Source of the DNA: Herpomyces periplanetae
Lineage: Eukaryota; Ascomycota; Laboulbeniomycetes; Herpomycetales; Herpomycetaceae
Direction of reading: 5' to 3'
NCBI GenBank assembly: GCA_009733715.1
Contig: WMKJ01000074.1
Span: forward strand, 1 to 64,000
DNA: 64,000 nucleotides
A model generated the notes under the pieces. It saw only the letters and a program-made list of their open reading frames with translations, ran no database searches and was not told the DNA's origin. The position numbers and the translations under genes are program-made. This document shows, piece by piece, positions 12,244-24,700 of the stretch; position 1 is the stretch's first letter, and each line of letters begins with the position of its first letter.

Positions 12244-14175
12244 TCACGTAAATTCCCAGGCGCTCCGGATACCTCCATCGACAGGTGTCAAACTCAGGTA
12301 CTGATGGGGATTTGTCGCAGGGTCACAGTAAAGGCCTTGAATGTTACCATCTTCCCTGCGCATGGTTACATAGTAAAATCCCGATATTGTCAAGCCAGTG
12401 CAATCGTTTGAATCTTCAGAATTGACAAGGTTTTGACCATGACCCACATCACAAGTTATGGCAGTTGAATTGGTACCATCCCGCTGGGTTACAAAACACT
12501 TCTCTTTCCATCTCATAAGTAAGTGGGTTTGCATGATTTGATTTAACCATTCTCGACTTAGAAGTTTTTGGCCCAAAGTATCGTAGTTAACGTTATCATT
12601 AGATCCATTCAATTGGGAATTATCATTTTGTTTAACGTTTTCTTCGTCGTTCCACCATTCTTTGGATCGTTTACTCGACCGTTGTGATGCTTTAGTAAAT
12701 CTAGTTCTAGTACCGTTGGCAGACTCTCCTGGGTTTAAGATACCAGTATGATTATCATCGTAACTAGTTTCTACAGATGCCGATCTCATGGGCTCTAGTT
12801 TGCTCCAGTACATGGTGTCCAAGTTAACATTACTTTTGAAGGATTCAGTGATAAGTGTACTTTTGCGTAAGTCGATTATTTCACCTTCCATGTATGTGGT
12901 TATACTGGAAGCTTTGCATGATAGGGATTTCCAAGTTTCATTATTATTTTCCGGGTAATCCGTTATATCTGCATTATCTGGAATGTTATACGCTTCCATA
13001 ACGGCTGATACACTGAGATTTTCGTAGTCAACGTCATAAATAGTCACTTTAACGGGCCATCGATCTCGGGGGAATCTTAGTTTGCACGCAGTACAATTCG
13101 GATTTGAACGAATATCCAAACTATTATCAAGTAAATCGATTCCTTGTATTGCAGCGTTACGCCGGGGACGCAAATAATCTCTTGAAGATATTTCATGTTC
13201 ACGATACCTGGAGCCTGACCAAGTAATACGCTCCCGAGAGCAGTGGGAAGCATGTTGATAACCGGTAAATATACTGCCCGTTGTAAACCATGAAGAAAAT
13301 ACAGGGCGTGCCAAACTGTTAAGATTTAGAATAAGATCGGAAAAAGGTTCATACATCAAATGACTCGAGACAACGCCGCAACGAAAAGCTTTGGCTAAAC
13401 TTTCAGTGCAAGAATCGGATTCACGTAACTGGGCTAGATATGTCATACTCTGAAGCAGTAAGCCGGATCGACAGGCAAAATGAGTAGCACGTTTATCAAT
13501 AGTATATGCACAATCACGCAAACGATCAGCGGTCCACGTTCGTAGGCTTCTTCGTGCTGACGGAGAGGTAAAGTTAGTGTTAAGGCGATCATGATGCCAT
13601 GATAGACGTGAGTGAACCATACGGTGACCACTGATTCCTCGTGTTGAAGTTCTGCGTAAAGAGTATTGCTCAAGGGGGGCAGCGCTAGCGCGTGCATGGA
13701 CATTTCCACGGCTGGACTCGCGTAATCTATTAGCTGGATTCCAGATCCACGAACCGTTTCGCCAGCTAAGGGTTGGTTCAACGGAGCTGTCGGGGGGAGG
13801 ATCGTCAACCCCAAGGTTGATTCTTTGGGATATTTCATCGAGATTAAAGATTTGCGCAAGGTCTTCTGATTCATCTGAAGTTGCGGAATAACGATCTCGA
13901 GTATCTAGGCCAACGGTTGATCGGTCATCAAGGGGAAAATTATCGTCCTCATCGACATCGATATCAAGGCCGGTATAATCATCGATAACTTCATCATCAT
14001 CGTCCAGATCGTCATGTTCCGAAATAGACGAGGTAGATGAGGAAGATCGCCATGGTTCTACACTGAGCAATTCACTCAAGCGGATGCTAGAGCGGCGTGG
14101 ATCAGTGGATCGAGTTAAGTAACGTTCCAGATTATACCGTTCTTCCATCGTTAAACCAGACTGCACTTGGGACAT
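12244..14175 (-). CDS. GID4/Vid24-family protein (CTLH/GID E3 ligase substrate receptor)
   Basis: Vid24-domain proteins are the interchangeable receptors of the GID/CTLH ubiquitin ligase; GID4 binds N-terminal proline degrons of gluconeogenic enzymes. Using the ATG at 14175 the protein has 643 residues; a second ATG at 14148 (MEERYNLE) is equally possible. The first ~350 residues are acidic and Ser/Arg-rich, hence probably disordered. The Vid24 domain starts near 365 (RWPVKVTIYDVDYENLSV) and continues through TTYMEGEIID and YWSKLEPM. After a charged insertion of about 65 residues it resumes with LMRWKEKCFV, LTISGFYYVTMRRE and GLYCDPATNPHQYLSL. It is about twice the length of yeast Gid4, so it may be a longer fungal Vid24 paralogue. 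The open frame reaches 14280, but its extra residues lie over an AC repeat and look untranslated. Confidence 0.88.
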   Translation of the reverse strand: MSQVQSGLTMEERYNLERYLTRSTDPRRSSIRLSELLSVEPWRSSSSTSSISEHDDLDDDDEVIDDYTGLDIDVDEDDNFPLDDRSTVGLDTRDRYSATSDESEDLAQIFNLDEISQRINLGVDDPPPDSSVEPTLSWRNGSWIWNPANRLRESSRGNVHARASAAPLEQYSLRRTSTRGISGHRMVHSRLSWHHDRLNTNFTSPSARRSLRTWTADRLRDCAYTIDKRATHFACRSGLLLQSMTYLAQLRESDSCTESLAKAFRCGVVSSHLMYEPFSDLILNLNSLARPVFSSWFTTGSIFTGYQHASHCSRERITWSGSRYREHEISSRDYLRPRRNAAIQGIDLLDNSLDIRSNPNCTACKLRFPRDRWPVKVTIYDVDYENLSVSAVMEAYNIPDNADITDYPENNNETWKSLSCKASSITTYMEGEIIDLRKSTLITESFKSNVNLDTMYWSKLEPMRSASVETSYDDNHTGILNPGESANGTRTRFTKASQRSSKRSKEWWNDEENVKQNDNSQLNGSNDNVNYDTLGQKLLSREWLNQIMQTHLLMRWKEKCFVTQRDGTNSTAITCDVGHGQNLVNSEDSNDCTGLTISGFYYVTMRREDGNIQGLYCDPATNPHQYLSLTPVDGGIRSAWEFT

Positions 14176-14266
14176 GCACACCAGTACACACAAATAACTT
14201 AGTCTGATTGTAACACACGTCAAATGATACACAAGCACACCACGGTACGGCACAGCAGGACACGAT

Positions 14267-14282
14267 ACACACACACACACAC
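14267..14282. repeat. (AC)n microsatellite
   Basis: Uninterrupted AC run immediately upstream of the GID4-type start, probably in its leader or promoter. Confidence 0.9.
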
Positions 14283-14724
14283 ATTAACTGAAATTTGATG
14301 GTAGAGGGATTTATTAACGCGGTTCAGATATCATGTCTTCTGAATAGTAGTTCGCTTATAAGTAAGGATGCATACAGGTAAGAAAATCAGTAGCGCATAT
14401 TTTGCATGGCGTTACTGATTTTTCTTGGATGAAGTATGAAAAATCAAAGGTATACACAAGATAAAAATGAACAAGTTACTGATGAAATCGAATCTGTTGC
14501 CGAGAATTTACACTTGCAACAGTAAAAGGTATACACAACATACAAAGAGAGATGAACTCTTGATAATAGTGGTTAGGTTAGGAGAATAAAATGGATACGT
14601 GAGATGAAGGGAAAAGCCGCCCGGCGATAGTGGAGTGCGAGATATTTTGGCCAACTTTGATCAAGAATAAGGATGTATGGGATTGAAAAGGGAAGAAAGT
14701 GGAAACCAAATAAGGTCAAGATGG

Positions 14725-14747
14725 TGGATGGATGGATGGATGGATGA
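14725..14747. repeat. (TGGA)5 tetranucleotide repeat
   Basis: Five and a half copies of TGGA. Shorter GGAT runs recur near 28560 and 29171, so this motif is shared by several gene-free stretches of the window. Confidence 0.9.
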
Positions 14748-16004
14748 GTGAACAGATTAGACGGATGCACCCAAGGTATCTATTCAACCAAAATGAAGCG
14801 GGGCAAAGTCAAAAGCAAGGCAAAAGGATAAAAAACTTGTTAAGGTATAACACAGGGATAGCATAACGCAGAATGATTATTGCGCAGCCAACGCTAAGAC
14901 CTCATTTCGGTTACGATCAACCCCTAGCTTTGACTAAATGCCAACTTTTCCTGGTGGTTTAACGGTCGGAAAGTTCGTGCAACTGATAAAATGAACGGGC
15001 AAAAATAAGTGAAGACGATAGATCAGTTAACCAAGCAGCCAGCAAGCCAGCTAATTAACCGTTTAACCTGTGCATTAACTTGATCAACGATACAAAATTC
15101 ATTCGTCTTTACGTATACGAGTGTAGCAATAAAGCCATATAAGGGCGGGCCAGGCTGAAATTTTATGGGTGATGAGCCAAATTAACCCTTTTCTGGCCCT
15201 CTCTGGCTGTCTTGTCTTAAGCCCTACGCTCGTCCACGTACTCACACGTTTCCTAAACGCAAAGTGGATCAGATTCTAGGGATGAGCAGCGATGAACTGT
15301 ATATCATTACCAAACCATCCACGGAATTCTCGGTTCAATAGCCCTTGTTAACGGGTAATCTGCCGACGCTTCTATTCTTTGATACCCATGATAAAAACTC
15401 CAAATGTTTTTCTCCTCAAATATCGCCTTTCCGGCAATTTTTATTATCTTATCCTTCTTCTCTTCCTCTTCCCCGTTATTCTTGCTACCTCACCCTACAA
15501 TCATATTACCCTGGACCCGTTAGTCCAAAGCCTACGATATATACTTTGTGCCCGCTACCATCACCATACCTCTCCACTATCATCACGACATACTGTGATA
15601 ATGGAAATATCTTCAACTGCTAATAGTATGGTATAAAATTTCCAGGTTCATCTTTGTTAACCTCTATGGTTATTTAACGTATACATTCTAAGCTCTTCAT
15701 GATCATGATAATTGTTTTCGATGCTTCCGTATCGAACAATTTTGTCAAAAAAAACGCTAATTCACTATCATGACCCTCTATATTATTTAGTATGATTGCT
15801 CGTTACAAATACATTCTCGTAGCGTTAACAAAGCGCTTCCCGTTTGTTGATATTGCGTTTTTCTGACCTGATATACTTGATTCTTGAATAATGACACACC
15901 CGTTCTAACGACCACATACTTCGGCCCGTTATATAAACTTTCGTAATGCCGTTGTTCTACCTTCGGTCTCTCGATATTGGAAACGGTTACGGTAAGGGTA
16001 AAAT

Positions 16005-17387
16005 CTATATGGTTAGGGGGTAATGCGATGATAGTTCCACGGAACTCGTACAGTATACATTCCCTTCCCCGTATTCAATACCGGCGAAAATATCGGATGA
16101 TATTCCAGCGTTATCATTACTATGATAACCCGGTTCACTCGAATTATGCACGGCACTAAGTGGGTCAATTTCTTCGGGGAACGTCAATTCCATGGATAAA
16201 AGCGGTTCTGGAGATTGAGATCTGATGCCAAACGTTCCTGTACCCACTGCGTTTTCAACGTTAACATGATCCTGTGTTAACCTATACAAGGACCATTCAT
16301 GATTATTGTCCGTATGCGTTATTGCTACACTTTGTGCCGTCTCCGTTTCGTTCATCGATTGCATCGTTGACCGGTTTTCATGCGGAACCTCTGACGTGGT
16401 TGCTAGTGTCGTCGCTATACCATCAAGTGCTTCCCCATTACCCAATGTATTACACCATGTTGCTGTGGGCCATGTGTTATGCTCAAAAACATTCGCTTCT
16501 GTGGATATCATTTTGGAAAATCTGTTTAATTGATCCGGTGTCATAGAATAATCGTGTGAAAGTAAACCAAGTGTAGGCTTATCCAGTGATGTTATCATAT
16601 CTTGATATTCGGCAACATTCGTTCTTGTTAACATTTCTACCGGTGTTGACGATTCAGCTGAAAAGGCTAACGGCACCAGAAGTTCAGCCGATGGATCAAG
16701 TGTATCATTACCACTACCGCTACTTGTACGTTCATGCAATATATTGCTTTGTGGTGAAACTGCGTTAACATGGAACAAGCCTAAAATGCCAAATTTAACT
16801 TCCTCGCTACGACTGTCTAATAGTTCCCCAGAGCCGTCCTCTTCAAGACCTTCCAGTGCACGGACATTAGTGCGGAACACATATTTGTTCACAGCATGCA
16901 CGAAATCTGCGTGCAAATTCTGCATATAAATCATTTTGTTAGCCCATTCTACGTTACGACTTAATATATTAGCGCAGTAAACGTGCTTATGGTATGTGGT
17001 CAGTGCAGATATTGTGTCTTGGTTCAACTTAAAGGCAATTTCATGCTGAGATACCATATCAACGTGCACAACGTAGGCGTTAACATGAAGCAATTGATAG
17101 TTAGCTAGACCTTCGAGAATCGGGTTAGCAGTGTCATGAAGCAATTCATAGTTGGGACCTTTGGGCATCATCAAGCTACACAAAGTCCAAATGGCATCAG
17201 GTCGAGATAGCACTTTTTTAAGGCACCGACTTTGCTGTGACACGGTATTCAAAGATCGTTTAAACTTGAGATTTCGCTTCAGCGTTTGAGTTAACCAAGG
17301 ATTAATCTTAGAGTCCAACACAACGGTGGGCGCAGCTCGCGGTGCGAACGCAGCAGCCGATGCCGGAAGTAATGAGACGGGATTCAT
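16005..17387 (-). CDS. Hypothetical protein, 460 residues
   Basis: A long uninterrupted frame with an ATG at 17387 (MNPVSLLPASAAAF). I do not recognise the family. The N-terminal half (residues 1-190) looks folded and helix-rich (INPWLTQTLKRNLKFKRSL, ANYQLLHVNAYVVHVDMVS, NMEWANK-like stretches). The C-terminal half is acidic, rich in Ser, Thr and Glu, and probably disordered (for example SSGSGN and STPVEMLTRTN). No membrane segment or catalytic motif is obvious. An acceptor-like cag at about 17402 leaves open a 5' exon further upstream. It lies upstream of, and in the same direction as, the GID4-type gene, and is the last gene before the 13 kb gene-free region. Length and amino-acid balance support coding, but no homologue is recalled. 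Confidence 0.6.
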   Translation of the reverse strand: MNPVSLLPASAAAFAPRAAPTVVLDSKINPWLTQTLKRNLKFKRSLNTVSQQSRCLKKVLSRPDAIWTLCSLMMPKGPNYELLHDTANPILEGLANYQLLHVNAYVVHVDMVSQHEIAFKLNQDTISALTTYHKHVYCANILSRNVEWANKMIYMQNLHADFVHAVNKYVFRTNVRALEGLEEDGSGELLDSRSEEVKFGILGLFHVNAVSPQSNILHERTSSGSGNDTLDPSAELLVPLAFSAESSTPVEMLTRTNVAEYQDMITSLDKPTLGLLSHDYSMTPDQLNRFSKMISTEANVFEHNTWPTATWCNTLGNGEALDGIATTLATTSEVPHENRSTMQSMNETETAQSVAITHTDNNHEWSLYRLTQDHVNVENAVGTGTFGIRSQSPEPLLSMELTFPEEIDPLSAVHNSSEPGYHSNDNAGISSDIFAGIEYGEGNVYCTSSVELSSHYPLTI

Positions 17388-18760
17388 TAATGAAGCGTCT
17401 GCGCGCACGAATTACGTTAGGCTCAGCACTCAGGCAAGTTAACTCTCTCTGCTCGTTAACTCTTTAAAGTACTCAGAGATATCAAGCTGATTGTCAAATT
17501 GTATGTTAATTGTGTTGGTCAACTCATTCACCTTAACCCCAACATTAGATCCACCCAACCGTGATAGTTGACCAAACGTTCGTTCGTTCGTGAGGTTATG
17601 TTGATAAAGTTATCAAGTGTACAGAGGAAGGTGTGTGTAAGTGAATATGTATTTGCGTGAGGAATACAGTGAAATCATTCAACTGCTGCAATACTTGTTT
17701 ACCTTGAATACTGCAGTGCTCAATAGTTCCCACTGCACTTAGCTGTCAATTGACAATCGTGCACTTATGCTAATTGTTAACTTCACCGTTAGAAATTAGG
17801 CGTATGTATAGCGCAAGTTTCTCACTAATGAATGCAAGAAGAGCTTAACCAAAGAAGAAGTGAAGTTTTGACAAAATCTTAAATCACGATTGAACTGTTC
17901 ACGCTTGGTGTCTCATAATCTTTAACGTTTAGCAAGTATGATGCACGTAAATAACAAAAAGTTGAAGAAGTTTTGATGCTGTACTGAGTGATGTTTAGCC
18001 CATGGAAGCGCTAAGATATTTATTAGCGCACGATGCATTAAGTATCGTGAAACGAGATGCACAGAAAAAAACAACGGCCACGGCCGCGAAGACCACGGTT
18101 TGGTAAGGCTAGCAATAGGTAAAATTTGCTTCATTTATTCGGGTGTGAAGGCAACGCGGGTCAATCAAGTCTAGCTAGATTGCCAGATTTTAACACGGAT
18201 GAGTTTTCAAGTTGATAAATCTAATCAAAAATCGAGGACAATCGTACATGTTAACTCGGGTGTATGCGTATAAGCCTAAGTGTAAAGGTTAAATGTGAGT
18301 ATGAGCATGAAATGGTGTGTATGTCTACACATTAACATTTCACTATACTGATATATAAAATGTCAAAATGAATCTGTAATAAATGAGGCGACTGTGAAGA
18401 TAGCACACCTTATCTTAACTCGACTGCAATAAACTTTCAAACTTTAACCATATTTCCTCCGTTCTGTCAACTAGCATGGTAAGTAAGGAAGCGCAAAACG
18501 TATTAATTTCACGATAAATTTACGCTTTTGGTAAATTGGCAATATTTTGCAAACAGAATCTTGCGATGATGAGTTAAATGGTCCATCATAGGGCCTTGAA
18601 TTGGGCATTAGCGCTCTCTGCAACGATAGTAATGCATGTAGCAAACATCTCACAAAGAATTTAAGGCCTCTCTTTGAGTGATTGATCCAGACTTGTGAAA
18701 TGCTACTGATATTTCTCTATCGTTCTCGCCGCCGCCTACTTTCACTACCCAACACGTATA

Positions 18761-18780
18761 CGCACGCACGCACGCACGCA
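18761..18780. repeat. (CGCA)5 tetranucleotide repeat
   Basis: Five perfect CGCA copies, followed by a degenerate TGCACACACC tail. Confidence 0.9.
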
Positions 18781-21700
18781 TGCACACACCAACTCACTCA
18801 CTGGCTAAGCTTTCTATGATGTGGGGGGCCTACTTCTAGATAGGAAGATCGGAAGTACAACAACCTTTCAATTGGCGGACCAACTGCGAATGAACTGTCG
18901 ACAAATTCACTCTATATATATGTTTTTTCCTTGAGCTACCATTCAACTATTCTCTTGATAGGGTGAGTGACCATACTTTCCATCGAGGTAATCGTATAAA
19001 GGGTATCACGATACTTGATTATATTCACCGTTAATGCAGAATCGGGCAATGCGATCGAGATAGACTACGTTCTGGGTTGCTTATGAGGGGAAGAGAGTAG
19101 TGCACGGTACATCTAAATATTCAACACTGATGTCACGAATATATCATTCCAAATGGGCACAAAATCTCACTAACGGTTTTGTGTGCTTCCCAAGTCGAGG
19201 TTGTGAACCGCTTGATAAGCTTACTTTTACCTTAACTACCGAATATTCATTTGTTTGGTGTTATTCTGCCTTTCTTCCCCTCCCCGACCTACTCGAGTAA
19301 CTATATACGCACATGTAGTGCAAAGCGTAGAGCTGTACGAGACAGAAAACGAAGAAGTAGAAGAAGTGATGCAAGTTTAATCTTTGCCACAATAGTACGG
19401 GCAAAATTTGCTGATTTGGTCCTCACGTTTACCCACGAGTCAGTTCACCTAAATTTGGCCAATATCAATGCTTCCACTGTTGCTCAGAAACTTGAAAATT
19501 GCTCAGTTTCACGCTCTCACAAGCATACCAAGCCAAGTTCATTAACGTAGCGTAATGCGAACGTGTGTACGTTAACGAAAACTATCTGTTAACCCCGATC
19601 ACCCTGATCCGATGATTGGCCTTGCGAAACAAGATGAGGTACGGGTTCACGGACCTTGGTCGGCGCCTTCATGGAAGTTTTACCTGGCATTAATCTAGCG
19701 TTAGCCCAAACTATGTAGCAAATCTCTAGCGATCTGTTCAGCTCGTTTAAGCGCTTAATTCCGCATATCTAGTGTTTCACTTTGTCTATACTGTTAACCG
19801 TAAATATGGGTTTACGATACACAGTGTGAGTAGATTTTTGGCCTGTTGTTACAAGATTACGTTGTTAATTAATGATTTTAAGAGTAGACTTGATTGTTTG
19901 CGCTTAATGTCGTGATTGACCTGCAACTGGCCAATTCGCTTGTGAAAAACTATTTCCATGTCATGTTACCAAACTTGCTGCTCACGTATACTTTATATTA
20001 ATGTACAGCAAGCGTTATTTGAACGTTAAGCGTCTATGTGTCGAGGCATATTAAATGGCTATTGCAAGTTTAAAAATCGTTTTAATTAATTTGCATTCAA
20101 GCGTAATCTTCCTTCTACAAACAATCGGTATCCGATTTAGTCCGAGATTACCATTTTAATATCACTTACCATGCGGGAACTCGGTATAAATATGTGAAAT
20201 TAAATCTTGCAAGCATCAAATACAAAGTAATTTGGGAATTCATCGAGCGATAAGTTAACGCAACAATTCTTTATCCTTCAAAATGACATAAACCTCAAGA
20301 AATGTGATACGTTCAATCAAGACAACATTGCACAGGCTTGGTCGATACTACTCTGTGGTCCTGCAGGTGGAAATCTGACGATAAAATTTCAACAGATAGT
20401 AACATGACGCCGAGTACCGCTTACAGGAAAATTAATTATCAAGGTTTAGAGAAAAATGATTAGAATCAGCGTTTCTTACGCCACTTCTGTGCGTGAGAAG
20501 TTGTTTGAAAGAGACGGCAATAAGTTACTTTAAAGTAATTCGATCATTTTAATCGCTGAACATAATGACGAGAAAATGATGATGTTGGGGTGAAAAAATT
20601 GTTTGCTTAACTTGTCGCATAATATGTTTAAATACAGTAGAATTTAAGCCCAAGGTACAAACAATTTTTTAAAAACTGCTAAGCGATAAAACTGCGTGAT
20701 ACGTCTTGAAAACTTTTCAATGACGATTGCGAGTTAGTAGGCCTGGTTCGAGAATAATAGACTAGACAGATGTGGTTAAGAAGAGTTACACGCAACGAGA
20801 AACAAGAAACAAGCCGATTTACCGTTGCACGGATTGAGTTTTGGCAAGCATTAGTTCCGGAAAGCTATATCAATGGACCGGTATGAATGAAATATGAGTA
20901 CGATAACGCCAGGGATCTGGTGGACGGCGATTCCGACAAATGTCATGTAAGTGGAATCCGTGAGACTACTGAAGCTACGTTTAAACACACTACATGACCA
21001 ACACGCAAGACTATTGGCAAAATTTTAATTTTCAACTTTCAATTGTAATGGAAGACAACTAGGAATTTTAATGCTGGCAAAATTTGGTATAAATACGAAG
21101 TTTTGTGTTGAAGAACAACGTATTCATGACTTTTGGCGGAGAATACCAAAATATTTGGACAAATGAGCCTATACAAATGTGATTCTCGAGAATTTTTCCC
21201 ACATGATTAACATCACATGATGTAAATCAGATTAAGCCAACAACATATCGATCTTGTTCACATTTACATTGAAACGGGACTTTATTTTATTTTCACAATC
21301 ATTCCATTGCATGAAATGTATATGTACGCTCGATGAAACAATGGGCTAAACCATCATCATTTATTGACCAACAAACATCCGAAATAGGTGCAGTAATATC
21401 ATGTCAAGCGTGAAAGTAGATGAAAAAACGTGGAAAGTCAACGGATAGTGGTTTGTGTGTCACTGAGTGATTCAAGCATGGTAAAAGCAAGGCTCACACT
21501 TGGGACTATTTTCCAAATTTTAACATCATCAAGAAGCTTGTGTTAATTTGCAATATCATAAGTTATTCTTTATTTTGAGTCCATGTACCAATAGTCACTC
21601 GTTTCCTTTGCCTTCCTGTTAGGTTTTAATAGTTAAAATAATTATTCTTTATACGCTTAGCGTTTCGTTTGTTCAATGTAACCATTTTCGTCACCCGAAT

Positions 21701-24700
21701 ATCAGCTAAACCGTTCATGTTTCAAGCACATTCCTTCGGATGAATTTGCTCTTTGACAGACCTCTATGAATTGTAAAAGATTTCCCATATTAAACCACTA
21801 CTGACACGCTCGAACTACCCAAATTTAGGAAATTTCGAATATTCGCATGCGCAAACATATGTGTGTATATAACCAGACTCAAATCCAAAGATTTAAAAAT
21901 TCTACCCTACTGATTCAATTTACATTTCCTCACCATTTCCCAAATATCTTGTTCTCGTTAAATTTTAACCTGCCCTCAAAAACAGTCTCAAACAATCATT
22001 ATCACATTCACCATTCCAAAATATTTCCCAATGACAAGCTTCGCCAAAAAACCCTTTAAACCCTCAAGTTTTTTGCATAAATGCGGTTCAATCTGATCTA
22101 CCTAATTCCCAAACTCATTTCACCGAATTACCCGATTTGGTATTTCCTTTTCTAGCAATCTCTCAATAAGCTCAACAAGGGGAAACTTTCCTAAACAGGA
22201 AACCATCCCTTCCAGACTCAGCTAAAATGTGAAGTGCCCTTCCCTTATCAGGCTAGTTCCATCTCTCCGCTGTACGTCACGTGTGCATGCTTGAATTGAT
22301 GTGAGGCTTAATTTTGAAGGGGAACAAATTTGTCCACGACATTTTTCTGCATTTACACATGCATTGAAAGAGATTCACAACAAACTATCAGAAATATTTC
22401 ATGCTTTAAAACAATATTTACTATGATAACAGTTTTTTCCATTCGACCTTTGATATTTTTATTATTTGCCCCCCTTCCCCACCCCTTACAAATGTTTCAT
22501 TCTCAAATGATCCTTCATACACTTGATTCCGTATCTTGAACAGTATTTTCTTCAGTTATTGAATGATAGTATATTTACTGAATTTCAAAGTTCGTTTCAC
22601 TTTTCTACAAATTCTGTGTGATCATGTAACTCGATTATTCAAAGATATGCTCTATTTTTCCCTAGTGCTCCACGAATATTCATGTGCCATAGTCATTACT
22701 GTTCAATTAAAAACTTGGTAAGGTTACTCATTCGGCTTGAAAATATCATGGAAAAGTATTCTTACCCCGATACAAATTGGCACATTCCATGGACATCATG
22801 TCAGGTTACTCACTATACTTTTTAAATGCCATGTGATGGCTTTTTTTTGTAAATTGACGTCAGATTCCGTAGGAAATGTTTACATGATAACTCATCTTAC
22901 TCGTCAACGTAGTCATGACAAACATCGTATACAGCTCGGATCGTTTCCATCGAAAATTGTACATTATCGATGTAAATGTTCGCGTCCACATGTTCATTCT
23001 CCCCCCCTCTCACATCCATTCATACTTCACATCACTTTAGGTATCGGTTAATGCATGTTGAATCACTTTTATTCACTTGCATATGCTCCATCCGAAGTCC
23101 AATGGGGCATGCTTATTTGGCAAAACATAAACTTGTAAGATCATCGCATGTTCTGTCGTCACTGTGGTTGTAAACCGAAATGTGATAGAATGTTATGTGA
23201 CCGCAGATGCCGATTCGTTCCGTATTCACAAGATATCCCAAACAACCAGAACCTTCCCACACGGCCTAGGGCCCCCCACTATTAACTTTAAACTATTACT
23301 ATACAATCCTACACTTTCGGTAACTTGCTCCGACGGATAACTATTTGAAATAAACATCCCGTAATCAAATCCCCAAACTTGATCATTTTGTAGCTCAATA
23401 AAATTGAAACCTCCAGTTTCCCGATAATCTGAAGGGCATTATCCGGTAAAGACTCACTAGTTTAGAAAGTCATGTCTACATTTGTGACATTAACGTCCCC
23501 GCAGGTGAACAGGGAGAAATTTACTGCGATACAGTCACCAAATTTCACATCTGTGATCCATTGGGTCAGTTAACCTCATACTCTATGCATTGGGCGCAAT
23601 CACGCTCAATATTGAATGAATTTTGATAAACTTTTTACTCTGAGGATCCGTAATTTTTCGGTAAGATGAAGCGTAACTCGGTCGACTTACATTCTTTGCC
23701 AATACGCCCCACTCAATAATCCACACATGGAGGATTTCCGTTTCGGATACGAGGAAAACGGATGATGTATGTGAACGCCAACACGTTGACCAGCTCCGAA
23801 ATTTTGACGTGCTCCATGAATATTCTTTCACGTGGATATTAACTTGTTAAGTCTTTAACTTCCATTATTTTAACGTTTTCGCAACATTGTACCAGCATGT
23901 ATACAGTGTGTACGAACGGATGTGACGTTTATTTACGCAAAAAGAAACCCAAGGTCTAAAAGTCTGAAGCTTACCAGGTTTTTGTCGTACCCCATCATAT
24001 TTAAATTTAAACAAATCTTGCAGGGCAGCCAAGGAATTGTACTGCATATTTTCGTTAAATAGACAGATACAAAAGTATCGGTTCGCATTCATAAATTTAA
24101 TGAATAAATGGTAAAGTTTATTAGAACAATATCAACTTCGGATACGGAAAGATGAGCCGAACCACCAACGCTAAATTATTCCGACCCAAATTTGCTTGAA
24201 CTATATTCAATTGAGCTTATGTATAGCCCAAGTCCTCACGGAAAGTCCGCATATCGGGTGTTTACCGAAGAGCGGATACCGTGCTTAAATAGACATGCTA
24301 CTCGATATAGTATGGTCGAGTACACTGGGAAATGTGGGTTGACTAAACGGAAAGCAGCAGTAATTTTAGAGCGGATGCCGCATTCACAGTTTGCATGCCG
24401 GAATGTCAGAGTTTTGTGGAGTAAAAATATATGAGTACCGACGCGTGATAAGGTATTACAATGGTTAGTGAGTTCTGTCGGCTAGTTGTTACCCTTTGCC
24501 GAACAAGGTGTAAAATTAGCAAACGCCTGAATTGAATATTTCGGTGATGTGGTTAATTTCAACAATATAACGAGAGTAGCCAGATTCAAGGTATCACACA
24601 ATTGTGACAAAAGATTTTCATTTTACCATGTGAGCTTGTTTAGCGGAATAAAGTGTAATCAGATGCCCTTGGGGAAAAAGTATGAAAGTCGCTTTAGACT

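Larger units (their letters stand above)
14176..16004. other. Intergenic region with simple repeats
   Basis: About 1.8 kb upstream of the GID4-type gene and downstream of the next minus-strand gene. It contains an AC dinucleotide run (14267-14282), a (TGGA)5 tetranucleotide repeat (14725-14747) and a 14-base direct repeat, aaaggtatacacaa (near 14446 and 14525). No coding frame here resembles a known protein. Confidence 0.6.

Noticed and set aside
14176-14280. Extended N terminus of the GID4-type protein (MCVCVSCPAV...)
   Set aside because: Translated from an AC repeat and leader; Cys/Val-rich residues do not fit a cytosolic Vid24 protein, and internal ATGs at 14175 and 14148 suit better.
19251-19550. 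99-codon frame with an Arg-rich stretch
   Set aside because: Isolated, no start or splice context, no similarity; typical of chance frames in the gene-free region.
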